Source of the DNA: Salinibacterium sp. NG253
GTDB lineage: Bacteria > Actinomycetota > Actinomycetes > Actinomycetales > Microbacteriaceae
Length of the DNA stretch: 64,000 nucleotides
Assembly (NCBI RefSeq): GCF_015864945.1
Contig: NZ_JADYWF010000001.1
Span: 1,984,378 to 2,048,377, forward strand
Direction: 5' to 3'
Made by a program: the position numbers and the translations under genes. Shown one piece after another: positions 18,629 to 26,727 of the stretch. Every line of letters starts with the position of its first letter. Positions within the stretch are counted from its first letter, which is position 1. Below the pieces are notes generated by a model. That model made no database searches. It had not been told where the DNA came from and worked only from the letters and a program-made list of their open reading frames with translations.

Positions 18629-19041
18629 GAATTGGCCAACTTCAGTAGAACGGGAATGGCGGCGTGCAGGGCGGCATGCTCCTCGGGGCTGAGCCCCTCG
18701 AGCTCTGCGGCGAACCAGGCTGCGCGGCGTTGGCGGGTCTTGTCTACCAACTCGACTCCGGCATCCGTGGCTTCAATGAGCACTTTGCGGCCGTCGTCTG
18801 GTGAGCTGGAGCGGGTGATCAGGCCTTCGTCGCTGAGGCAGTTGACGGTGCGGTTCATCGAGGGCGGGGTGACGTGTTCATGCTCGGCGAGGGCGGCGAG
18901 GGTGCTGCCGCCGTGGTGAGTCAGCACGTAGAGAACGGAGAGTTGGCTGTCGCTCAAGGTGTCGTCGTGACGCTGCTGGCGGATGCGACGAGCAATACGC
19001 ATGAGGGTGATTCGAAGCTCGTCGTCTAGTTTGTCTGGCAC
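18625..19041 (-). CDS. MarR family transcriptional regulator
   Basis: A 138-residue winged-helix regulator of the MarR family. It has the recognition helix region HEHVTPPSMNRTVNCLSDEGLI and the wing with SSPDDGRKVLIEATDAG. The GTG start at 19041 lies six bases from a strong inverted repeat (19047-19076) that should be its operator. It is first in the operon with the MFS pump, so it most likely represses both until a ligand binds. Confidence 0.9.
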   Translation of the reverse strand: MPDKLDDELRITLMRIARRIRQQRHDDTLSDSQLSVLYVLTHHGGSTLAALAEHEHVTPPSMNRTVNCLSDEGLITRSSSPDDGRKVLIEATDAGVELVDKTRQRRAAWFAAELEGLSPEEHAALHAAIPVLLKLANS

Positions 19042-19046
19042 TTTCG

Positions 19047-19076
19047 TTAGTTTAGCAAATTAGTCTTGCTAACTAA
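19047..19076. promoter_or_regulatory. Inverted-repeat operator upstream of the marR-MFS operon
   Basis: The arms TTAGTTTAGCAA (19047-19058) and TTGCTAACTAA (19066-19076) are inverted copies apart from one extra base, separated by seven bases. The site is AT-rich in GC-rich surroundings and lies directly before the marR start and about 75 bases before the hydrolase start. Autoregulation by the MarR protein is the simple reading, and control of the divergent hydrolase gene is possible. Confidence 0.7.
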
Positions 19077-19150
19077 ATGTGAATCTGGCCAGCTTTACCC
19101 ATATTGCTTGGAACTTCGCCGCCATAGAATGGAGGCAGCAAGGAGGCCCA

Positions 19151-20077
19151 ATGCCCAAGTTCACGGTGCCACGAACTGATCACTCCTACACGGATGCCCA
19201 TGGAGTGACGATTCACTATTACGTGTGGCAGTCGCCCAAAGCCCATGCGGTGCTTCAGCTCACGCACGGCCTCGGCGATCACGCCCGCCGCTACGAATAT
19301 CTCGCCCAAGCGCTCGTCGCTGCTGGCTACACGGTCTATGCCGACGACCACCGTGGGCACGGTGCAACCGGTCTCGACCAGAACGCGGGCGACGCCAGCA
19401 AACTGGGCAAGCTCGGCAAGGGCGGCCTGCGGGCGGCGACCGAAAACATCCGCGACCTCACGAAGATCATTCGGGCCGAGAACCCCACCCTTCCGTTGGC
19501 GCTGCTCGGTCACTCGTGGGGCTCCCTCATGGTGCAAGACGTGCTCAATCACCACGCCGACGAATACGAAGTGGCGATCCTCACCGGCACCGCACACCGA
19601 ACCTTTGCCCACATGAACAGCGGCAACCTCAACGCCAAGCACAAAGACCTCGGCACCACTGGCTACGAATGGCTTAGTCGCGATGCGCAGGTCGCCGAAG
19701 ACTTCGTGCACGATCCGCTGACGTTCTACGCGGATGCTCTCAAACTCTTCGGCCCCATCGACGGCATGCGTCTGCTCGGTCGTCCGGCCAAACACCTCAA
19801 GCGCGACATCCCGATCCTCATCATGATCGGTGACGAAGATTCGCTCGGCGGTGAAGCCAGCATCGAGGCGCTCGCTGCCGACTACGTGGTGCGCTCCAAG
19901 CTCACCGACGTTGAGGCCATCGTGTATCCGGGTGCCCGCCACGAAATCTTCAACGAGACCAACAAAGACGACGTCATTCGAGACCTCGTGGTGTGGCTCG
20001 ATGCTCGGCTCAAGCCCGTGCATCCTGACGCGACACCTCCGGCGCCAGCCCACCCCGAGGCGACCGAACCCAAATAA
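19151..20077 (+). CDS. Alpha/beta hydrolase (monoacylglycerol lipase-like)
   Basis: A 308-residue alpha/beta hydrolase of the serine aminopeptidase S33/lysophospholipase group. HGLGDHARRY forms the oxyanion region, GHSWGS holds the nucleophilic serine, IGDEDSLGG the acid region and PGARHEIFNE the histidine. The ATG at 19151 follows AGGAGG at 19141-19146. The C-terminal 15 residues are a proline/alanine tail. The HIT gene starts on the next base after the stop. It is divergent from the MarR operon. Confidence 0.88.
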   Translation: MPKFTVPRTDHSYTDAHGVTIHYYVWQSPKAHAVLQLTHGLGDHARRYEYLAQALVAAGYTVYADDHRGHGATGLDQNAGDASKLGKLGKGGLRAATENIRDLTKIIRAENPTLPLALLGHSWGSLMVQDVLNHHADEYEVAILTGTAHRTFAHMNSGNLNAKHKDLGTTGYEWLSRDAQVAEDFVHDPLTFYADALKLFGPIDGMRLLGRPAKHLKRDIPILIMIGDEDSLGGEASIEALAADYVVRSKLTDVEAIVYPGARHEIFNETNKDDVIRDLVVWLDARLKPVHPDATPPAPAHPEATEPK

Positions 20078-20539
20078 ATGGCATCAATTTTCACTGAGAT
20101 TCTGAACGGCCGCTCGCCCGGGCGCTTTATTTGGGCGGATGACCGTGTCTTCGCCATTCTCACGATCGAGCCCCGCAAGCCGGGGCATGTGCTCGTGATT
20201 CCGCGCCTCGAGGTTGATCGGTGGAGCGAGCTCGACGAAGATCTCGCGATGCACATCTTCCGGGTCGGGCGGCTCATCGGCCTTGCCCAGCGTGATGAGT
20301 GGGATGCCGACCGGGTCGGTCTCATGTTCGAGGGCTACCGGGTGCCGCACGCGCACTTGCACGTCTGGCCGTCGTGGAATGTGTATGAATACAGCCACAC
20401 GGGCATCAACCGTGACCCGGGCGCTGCGGCTCTGGACGAAGCTTTTCAGCGATTGCGGGCCCGCATGATCGAGCACGGTCATGGTGAGTTCGTGCCGCCG
20501 CTCGACTGGTCAATTCCGCAGGCTGACACTGCCCAGTAG
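20078..20539 (+). CDS. HIT family protein
   Basis: A 153-residue histidine-triad nucleotide hydrolase or transferase. The diagnostic triad is PHAHLHVWP near residue 90 and the upstream core is RKPGHVLVIPR. Family members cleave nucleoside phosphoramidates or dinucleoside polyphosphates. The ATG directly follows the hydrolase stop codon, so translation is coupled. Confidence 0.92.
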   Translation: MASIFTEILNGRSPGRFIWADDRVFAILTIEPRKPGHVLVIPRLEVDRWSELDEDLAMHIFRVGRLIGLAQRDEWDADRVGLMFEGYRVPHAHLHVWPSWNVYEYSHTGINRDPGAAALDEAFQRLRARMIEHGHGEFVPPLDWSIPQADTAQ

Positions 20540-20572
20540 GCTGGATTCAGTACAACTAGACAGGGGTGAGTG

Positions 20573-21622
20573 ATGCACGGCGAATTCAAGGTGCCTGGTG
20601 GAAAGCTCGTAGTGGTCGATCTCGACGTTGTCGACGACGCCATCACCAACTTCCGGCTCGCCGGCGACTTCTTCCTTGAGCCAGATGACGCTCTCGAAGA
20701 CATCAACGCCGCCATCAACGGGCTCGCCGCCAACTCTGACGCGAAGACCATCACGGCCGCGATTCAGCAGTCGCTGCCCGAGGGCACCGTGATGCTCGGT
20801 TTCTCTGCCGAATCGGTCGCCACGGCCATCCGTCGTGCACTGCAACGTGCCACAACCTGGAAAGACTACGACTGGCAGATCGTCACCGGGCCACCTCTTG
20901 AACCGCGCATGCAGATGGCGATGGATCAGGTGCTCTCTGAAGAGGTTGCTTCCGGTCGCCGCCAACCCACTCTGCGCATTTGGGAGTGGGACAAGCCCGC
21001 CGTCGTGATCGGCAGCTTTCAGTCTCTGCGCAACGAAGTTGACCTTGAGAACGCGAAGAAATACGGCTTCGAGGTCGTTCGTCGCATTTCGGGTGGTGGC
21101 GCCATGTTCATGGAAGCCGGCACCGTCATCACCTACTCGATCTACGCCCCGGTCGAGCTAGTGCAGGGCATGACCTTCGCCGACTCCTATGCGTTCCTCG
21201 ACGAGTGGGTCATCATCGCCCTCAAATCACTCGGCATCGACGCCAGCTACCAACCCCTCAACGACATTGCGAGCCCCACGGGCAAGATTGGCGGGGCAGC
21301 CCAAAAGCGTCTCGGTGCTGGTGCTGTGCTGCACCACGTGACCATGAGCTACGACATTGATGGCGAAAAGATGGTGCAGGTGCTGCGCATCGGTCGCGAG
21401 AAAATGAGCGACAAAGGCACCAAGTCTGCCGCCAAGCGAGTCGACCCGCTGCGCAGCCAGACCGGCATGGAACGTGCCGACATCATCGACACCATGGTTG
21501 CCACCTTCCGAGGGCTGCACGGTCTCACCGAGAGCGAACTCACCAGCGACGAGATCGCTCGTGCTGAAGAACTCGTGACCGAAAAATTCGGCACTGAAGA
21601 ATGGTTGCAGCGCGTTCCGTGA
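20573..21622 (+). CDS. Lipoate--protein ligase family protein
   Basis: A 349-residue protein with two parts. About residues 1-85 resemble the small accessory domain found C-terminal in LplA but placed here at the N-terminus. Residues 100-330 are a biotin/lipoate ligase domain with RRISGGGAMF (the RRxSGGG substrate loop) and the invariant lysine in GKIGGAAQKR. It should attach lipoate or a related acid to a lysine of an acceptor protein. ATG 20573 follows AGGGGTGAG. It overlaps the FecCD-type permease gene by four bases, an unexpected partner. Confidence 0.85.
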   Translation: MHGEFKVPGGKLVVVDLDVVDDAITNFRLAGDFFLEPDDALEDINAAINGLAANSDAKTITAAIQQSLPEGTVMLGFSAESVATAIRRALQRATTWKDYDWQIVTGPPLEPRMQMAMDQVLSEEVASGRRQPTLRIWEWDKPAVVIGSFQSLRNEVDLENAKKYGFEVVRRISGGGAMFMEAGTVITYSIYAPVELVQGMTFADSYAFLDEWVIIALKSLGIDASYQPLNDIASPTGKIGGAAQKRLGAGAVLHHVTMSYDIDGEKMVQVLRIGREKMSDKGTKSAAKRVDPLRSQTGMERADIIDTMVATFRGLHGLTESELTSDEIARAEELVTEKFGTEEWLQRVP

Positions 21623-22659
21623 ACACCACCCTCCGCGGCCTGACCCTCACGCTCACCCTTGCCGCGCTGCTGCTGGGCGGCATCGTGGCGTCGGCTGTGC
21701 TCGGGCAACTTCCGGTGAGTCCTGCCGAAGTGGGCGGATCGCTGCTGCGCTCGCTCGGCATCCAGAACGCCTGGGCACCCACCGATTCCATCGTGGAATC
21801 CACGCTCTGGGTGGTGCGTTTTCCCCGGATTGCGATGGCCATGGTCGTGGGTGCAGCACTCGCCGTTGCCGGTGCTGTGATGCAAGCCATCTTTGGCAAC
21901 CCGCTGGCGGAGCCTGGCGTCGTGGGAGTCTCATCCGGTGCCGCTCTGGGCGCCGCGATTGCGATCGTAGTGGGAGTTGCCGCGCTCGGTGACAGTGCGA
22001 TTGCGCTCTTCGCTTTCGTCGGCGGGCTGCTCGCTACGCTGCTGGTTTACTTCGTCTCGCGCGCCAACGGCCGCACCGAAGTGGTGACGCTGCTGTTGAC
22101 CGGTATCGCTGTGAACGCCTTTGCTGGCGCGGGTCTCGCGTTCTTGCTGTTCGTCGCCGACTCGGGCAGCCGCGAACAAATCGTGTTTTGGCAACTGGGC
22201 TCGCTCAATGGTTCGCGGTGGAGCGAAGTGCTCATCGTGGCGCTCGTCACCGCGATCGGTCTCGTCGCCGCCGTGGTTCTCGCGCGCCCCTTCGACCTGC
22301 TCGCGCTGGGGGAGCGCAACGCTCGTCACCTCGGTGTGAACGTTGAGCGCCTGCGCATCGTCTCGATCGTGATCGTCGCGCTTCTCACCGGCGTTGCCGT
22401 GGCGTTCGTGGGAATCATCGCCTTTGTCGGCCTGGTCGTGCCGCACGCTATGCGCATGGCGATTGGGCCGGCCCATCGCCCGCTCATCATTGCCAGCGCT
22501 GTCGGCGGCGCAGTGCTGCTCGTGCTCTCCGACCTGCTCGCCCGCTCCGTCGTGCCCGGCGGCGACCTGCCGATTGGCCTCCTCACCTCGCTCATTGGCG
22601 GCCCGTTCTTCTTCTACCTCCTGTTCCGCCAACGACGACAGAGCGGAGGGTGGGCATGA
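21619..22659 (+). CDS. FecCD family iron-siderophore/heme ABC transporter permease
   Basis: A 346-residue membrane permease with about nine to ten hydrophobic segments, of the BtuC/FecCD/HmuU family. Family signatures include FPRIAMAMVVGAALAVAG, NPLAEPGVVGVSSGAALGA and FVGLVVPHAMRM. The GTG start at 21619 overlaps the lipoate ligase stop (GTGA). It works with the ATPase encoded next. No substrate-binding lipoprotein is adjacent, so that subunit must be encoded elsewhere or be absent. Confidence 0.9.
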   Translation: MNTTLRGLTLTLTLAALLLGGIVASAVLGQLPVSPAEVGGSLLRSLGIQNAWAPTDSIVESTLWVVRFPRIAMAMVVGAALAVAGAVMQAIFGNPLAEPGVVGVSSGAALGAAIAIVVGVAALGDSAIALFAFVGGLLATLLVYFVSRANGRTEVVTLLLTGIAVNAFAGAGLAFLLFVADSGSREQIVFWQLGSLNGSRWSEVLIVALVTAIGLVAAVVLARPFDLLALGERNARHLGVNVERLRIVSIVIVALLTGVAVAFVGIIAFVGLVVPHAMRMAIGPAHRPLIIASAVGGAVLLVLSDLLARSVVPGGDLPIGLLTSLIGGPFFFYLLFRQRRQSGGWA

Positions 22660-23411
22660 TTAGTGCACGCAACGTGAGTGTCCGACTCGACTCTCGCGCC
22701 ATCCTCGACGACGTCAGCCTCGACGTGGCTCCCGGCGAAGTCCTCGCACTCGTCGGGCCGAACGGCGCCGGAAAGTCGACGCTGCTCTCAGTGTTGAGCG
22801 GTGACCGCAAGCCAGACAGCGGAACCGTGACCATTGACGGGCGGGATATTGGCGGCATCCGACATGCAGAGCTCGCTCGCCTGCGCGCCGTGCTCACTCA
22901 AGAGAACACAGTCAGTTTTCCCTTCCGGGTGTCTGAAGTCGTTGCCATGGGCCGAAGCCCGTGGTCGCGAACCCCGGATAGCCGTGACGACGTTGCCGTC
23001 GTCAATGATGCTCTTGCTGTCACGGATGTTGCCCACCTGAGCGAGCGCCGGTTCACCACGCTGTCGGGTGGCGAAAAGGCGCGCGTCTCGCTCGCGCGGG
23101 TTCTCGCTCAGCACACCCCCGTCGTGTTCTTAGATGAGCCGACCGCAGCGCTCGACCTTCGCCACCAAGAAGAGGTGATGCGGGTCGCCCGCTCGATGGC
23201 CGCCGATGGCCGTGCCGTCGTGGTCGTACTCCACGACCTCAGCCTCGCCGGTGCCTACTCCGACCGCCTCGCCCTCGTTGCGCACGGCACGCTCGACGCG
23301 ATCGGTACTCCCAGTGAAGTGCTCACCGCCGAGCGGGTCGAGCGCGTGTATGGCCTCGCTGTCGACCTGCACGACGTCGGTGGGCATCCGGTAGTCGTTC
23401 CCCGACGCTGA
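22656..23411 (+). CDS. Heme/iron ABC transporter ATP-binding protein (HmuV-like)
   Basis: A 251-residue ABC ATPase with Walker A GPNGAGKST near residue 37, signature LSGGEKARVSLARVLA, Walker B VVFLDEPTAALD and H-loop VVVLHDLSLA. Its closest family is the heme/siderophore import ATPases (HmuV/FecE). The ATG overlaps the permease stop (ATGA) with GGAGGG upstream. It energises the FecCD permease. Confidence 0.92.
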   Translation: MISARNVSVRLDSRAILDDVSLDVAPGEVLALVGPNGAGKSTLLSVLSGDRKPDSGTVTIDGRDIGGIRHAELARLRAVLTQENTVSFPFRVSEVVAMGRSPWSRTPDSRDDVAVVNDALAVTDVAHLSERRFTTLSGGEKARVSLARVLAQHTPVVFLDEPTAALDLRHQEEVMRVARSMAADGRAVVVVLHDLSLAGAYSDRLALVAHGTLDAIGTPSEVLTAERVERVYGLAVDLHDVGGHPVVVPRR

Positions 23412-23445
23412 CGGCAGCGATTGACAGACCAGCCGCGAAGAGCGA

Positions 23446-23730
23446 CTAGCGGCTGAGAAGGTCGCGGTACTCGGGGTGATCGGTGATGAACTTATCGATG
23501 AACTCGCACTTTGCCACGACGCGGGTTTCGCTTTCGGCACGCACCAGATTGAGGGCGCCGCGGGCTAGTTCGCTGCCGCGACCTCGGCCCCGAAACTTGG
23601 GATCAATCTCGGTGTGCACAAAAACGATCTGATCGTCGCGCAGCTGGTAGTCGGCGAGTCCGGCCTGCACACCATCGACAAGCAACTCGTACCGGTGCAT
23701 TGCAGGGTCGTGGATAACTTCGCTGGCCAT
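23446..23730 (-). CDS. Small GNAT-type N-acetyltransferase (YjdJ-like)
   Basis: A 94-residue minimal GNAT fold protein. The acetyl-CoA loop is FRGRGRGSELARGAL, following the strand VFVHTEID, and the C-terminus has the E-F-I-D-K-F-I/HPEY pattern seen in this short family. ATG 23730 is preferred over an upstream TTG at 23736. Substrate is unknown. Confidence 0.85.
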   Translation of the reverse strand: MASEVIHDPAMHRYELLVDGVQAGLADYQLRDDQIVFVHTEIDPKFRGRGRGSELARGALNLVRAESETRVVAKCEFIDKFITDHPEYRDLLSR

Positions 23731-23806
23731 GACCAAAGCCTAGTCGCGGTATCTCTGCTGGGGATGCGTTCTGCGGCGCGTCAAAGCATGGGAATAGTAT
23801 CGACGG

Positions 23807-24613
23807 GTGTCTGATTTTCCTCCCCCCAGTTCCGGCGGGTCGCACCGCCGATTGATCATCATCGCCGTCACTGGTTTCGTGCTGATCGTTATCGCCGCAG
23901 TGGCTTCGTTTGTCGCGCTTGAGCCCAGTCCCGAGCCGGTTGCGACCGCAACGCGCACGCCTACTCCGACGCCCACTCCCACCCCGACGCCTACCCCCAC
24001 GCCCACGTTCGACAAAGCCCAGTTCTCCATCGACGATGCGAGCAGTCTCTGGGTCGTCGCCAACAAGCTTCGCCCGCTCAACCCGCAAACCTACGAACCG
24101 AGCCTCGTGTTCGTCGATGTGCCGTACGTGTATGAGCCCTACTTGACGCCGGATGCTGCCGCTGCTGTCATCGAAATGTTTGCCGCATTCGAAGCCGAGA
24201 CCGGGCTTCAGATGCAGTCGCAGAGCTCCTACCGCAGCTACTGGTCTCAAGAGAGCGTCTATGCCGGCTGGGTATCAAGCCTTGGGCAAGAGGCGGCAGA
24301 CCTCACGAGCGCGCGCCCAGGCCACAGCGAACACCAAACCGGTCTCTCGATTGACGTGAGTGCGTCGCCTGCGACTTGCACTCTTGACCAGTGCTTTGGT
24401 GACACCCCGCAGGGGCAATGGTTGGCGGAAAATGGCTGGAAGTACGGCTTCACTGTCCGCTATCCCGAGGGAAAAACCGACATCACCGGTTACGAGTACG
24501 AGCCATGGCACATGCGCTACGTGGGCAAGGAACTTGCCGCTGAACTTCATAGCACGGGCATCCAAACCTTGGAAGAGTTCTTTGGGCTGCCTGCCGCACC
24601 GAACTACGGCTAG
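23807..24613 (+). CDS. M15 family D-alanyl-D-alanine carboxypeptidase (VanY-like), membrane-anchored
   Basis: A 268-residue protein: a short cytoplasmic segment, one membrane helix (about residues 20-45), a Thr-Pro repeat spacer (about residues 50-66), then a VanY-type zinc carboxypeptidase. Zinc ligands are in SEHQTGLSIDVS (His and Asp) and EPWHMRYVG (His), and the substrate-binding arginine is in SSYRSYWSQ. It should trim D-Ala from peptidoglycan stems outside the membrane. The GTG start at 23807 fits the promoter spacing. It is divergent from the GNAT gene. Confidence 0.9.
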   Translation: MSDFPPPSSGGSHRRLIIIAVTGFVLIVIAAVASFVALEPSPEPVATATRTPTPTPTPTPTPTPTPTFDKAQFSIDDASSLWVVANKLRPLNPQTYEPSLVFVDVPYVYEPYLTPDAAAAVIEMFAAFEAETGLQMQSQSSYRSYWSQESVYAGWVSSLGQEAADLTSARPGHSEHQTGLSIDVSASPATCTLDQCFGDTPQGQWLAENGWKYGFTVRYPEGKTDITGYEYEPWHMRYVGKELAAELHSTGIQTLEEFFGLPAAPNYG

Positions 24614-24637
24614 CCGCTGGCACCCTAAACTCGTGTC

Positions 24638-25603
24638 ATGACTTCGACGCCGCACCCCGACACTGTGAGCTACAGCTACCTCGGGCCTGCCGGAACCTTT
24701 ACGGAGGCCGCGCTTAAGCAGGTTCCCGAAGCGGTTGGTGCCCACTGGAAGAGCGTCAACAACGTTGGCGAAGCTCTCGACGATGTCACGAGCGGTCGCA
24801 GCGTTGCCGCGATGATCGCGATCGAAAACTCGATCGATGGTGGCGTTAGTGTCACGCAAGATGCTTTGACCACCACCCCCAATCTGCGGATCTTGGGCGA
24901 ATACTTGGTGCCCGTGAACTTCGTGCTCGTGGCCCGGCCGGGAACGGCGCTCGCCGACGTGACGACGGTGAACGCGCATCCGGTTGCCTACGGGCAAACG
25001 CGGCGCTGGATTGATGCCCAGCTTCCCCAACACGGCTACATCCCTGCGACCTCCAACGTTGCCGCTGCCGCATCCTTGCTCGACAACAGCATTGCGGATG
25101 CCGCAGTCGCCCCACCCGGAATCACCGAGCACTATCCGCTCGAGGTTCTCGCTGAGAACATTGCGAATAACCAGAACTCTGTGACGCGGTTTGTGCTGGT
25201 CTCGTCGAACACCGAATTGCCTGAGCCGACCGGCGCAGACAAGACGAGCGTGATCGTTGAACTCCCCGACAACGCTCCTGGTCGCTTGCTCGAAATGCTT
25301 GAGCAGTTTGCGACGCGGGGCGTCAACATGAGCCTCATCGAATCGCGGCCGATTGGTGACGAGCTAGGCCGCTACCGCTTCGTCATCGACCTTGAGGGTC
25401 ACATCCTCGATGAGCGGGTGGCAGACGCGCTGCTCGGTCTGAAGCGGTTCAGCCCGAACGTCATCTTCTTGGGCAGCTACCCGCGGGCAGACAAGCTCGC
25501 CACGACGGTAACGCCGCGCTACGGCAACGATGTGTTTGTTGAGGCACGCGACTGGTTGCGGGCCATCACCACTAACGAGCCTTCGGCTACTCGCGAGCCG
25601 TAG
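24638..25603 (+). CDS. pheA: Prephenate dehydratase
   Basis: A monofunctional 321-residue prephenate dehydratase, converting prephenate to phenylpyruvate for phenylalanine synthesis. The catalytic domain begins YLGPAGTFTEAAL and includes the essential Thr-Arg-Phe in SVTRFVLVS. A C-terminal ACT domain, with ESRPIGDELGRYRFVIDLEG, should mediate phenylalanine feedback. The gene starts 24 bases after the VanY gene and overlaps the convergent lipid kinase gene by 17 bases. Confidence 0.95.
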   Translation: MTSTPHPDTVSYSYLGPAGTFTEAALKQVPEAVGAHWKSVNNVGEALDDVTSGRSVAAMIAIENSIDGGVSVTQDALTTTPNLRILGEYLVPVNFVLVARPGTALADVTTVNAHPVAYGQTRRWIDAQLPQHGYIPATSNVAAAASLLDNSIADAAVAPPGITEHYPLEVLAENIANNQNSVTRFVLVSSNTELPEPTGADKTSVIVELPDNAPGRLLEMLEQFATRGVNMSLIESRPIGDELGRYRFVIDLEGHILDERVADALLGLKRFSPNVIFLGSYPRADKLATTVTPRYGNDVFVEARDWLRAITTNEPSATREP

Positions 25604-26690
25604 CCTTTTTGCTTCGCGCTTTTTCCTGAGCTGTCGTGCGCGCTGTGGTTCGCGCAGTTGTGCGCGCTTGTGAACGCGCCTTGGAATGAGCCCGTACTTC
25701 GGCGCGAGTGTGAACCTTCGGTACTCGCACAATGAGCGCGCCGGGTTCCACCCAGGCATGCACTGATTTGGCGAGACCGAAGTCGTCTCCGTCGAGCTGA
25801 AACTCCTCCGGGTTATCGACGATCATGTTGAGGTCGCTGCCCTTGGCGTAGCGCACATCACGCACGTCTTGGGAAAGATCGATGATGCGGCGTCCGATGG
25901 CGCTTTTGCGCAGCACGCCGTTCTCCCACGCAATCTTGTTCCAAATGTTGAGCCACCCGAAACGACCGCGAGGTATGAGCGCGGCCATATCGAGGATGCC
26001 GTCGTCGGGTTGGGCTTCGGGCATCAGCAGCAAACCACCGGGCAGTGATCCGCAATTGCCGATGATCACGGTGTGCGCGCTGAGGGAACGATTGGGGGAG
26101 CCATCCACGCTGAAGCGCAGCTTCACAGGTTTCAGCTCGGGAATGGACCGTGCAATGCCGTCGACGTAGGCCAACCAGCCGACAGCTTTCTTCAGCTTCG
26201 TACTCGTGTTCTTGATCATCTTGGCGTCGAGTCCTAGGCCTGCCATCACCAAGAAGGCGTGTTTTTCGTGCTCGTCGTTGTCCCGCACAATTTCGACCAT
26301 GCCGAGGTCGATGGCGTGGTCTGCACCGTGGAAGGCCAATTCAACACTGTCGCGGATGCTGCCTGTTGGTAGATCCAAGTTGCGAGCGAGGAGATTGCCT
26401 GTGCCCGCCGAGACGACAGCCAACGCGACTCCGCTGCCCCCGAGGGCCTCGGCCACAGCACGCACGGTGCCATCGCCGCCTGCAGCGATCACCACGGCGA
26501 CACCACGACGGATCGCACTGCCGGTGACGTTCTGGCCGGCATCCTCCTTGGTCGTGGAAAACCAGATGGGGGCAGCCCAGTCGGCGGCCTTCGCCGCAGC
26601 AGCGACCATCTTCTTGAGCTTCGCAAGATCGACCTTGATGGGGTTGTAAACAACCGCAACTTTAGGCTTTGAGTTTCGAGGGGTGGGCAC
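25587..26690 (-). CDS. Diacylglycerol kinase family lipid kinase
   Basis: A 367-residue kinase of the DAGK/YegS/sphingosine-kinase family. It has the nucleotide-binding GGDGTVRAVAEAL near residue 73 and the following SAGTGNLLARNL, then a beta-rich C-terminal domain. It phosphorylates a lipid or lipid-like alcohol at the inner membrane face. The last 40 residues are a low-complexity basic tail of repeated Ala-Arg-Thr-Thr units. Its start is 37 bases from the divergent serS start. Confidence 0.9.
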   Translation of the reverse strand: MPTPRNSKPKVAVVYNPIKVDLAKLKKMVAAAAKAADWAAPIWFSTTKEDAGQNVTGSAIRRGVAVVIAAGGDGTVRAVAEALGGSGVALAVVSAGTGNLLARNLDLPTGSIRDSVELAFHGADHAIDLGMVEIVRDNDEHEKHAFLVMAGLGLDAKMIKNTSTKLKKAVGWLAYVDGIARSIPELKPVKLRFSVDGSPNRSLSAHTVIIGNCGSLPGGLLLMPEAQPDDGILDMAALIPRGRFGWLNIWNKIAWENGVLRKSAIGRRIIDLSQDVRDVRYAKGSDLNMIVDNPEEFQLDGDDFGLAKSVHAWVEPGALIVRVPKVHTRAEVRAHSKARSQARTTARTTARTTAQEKARSKKATARE

Positions 26691-26727
26691 AGATAAACGC
26701 TACGCCATGAATCGGTAGGCTGTAGGG

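Noticed and set aside
26691-26727. T-box or other leader controlling serS
   Set aside because: Only 37 bases separate serS from the divergent lipid kinase gene, too short for a T-box.
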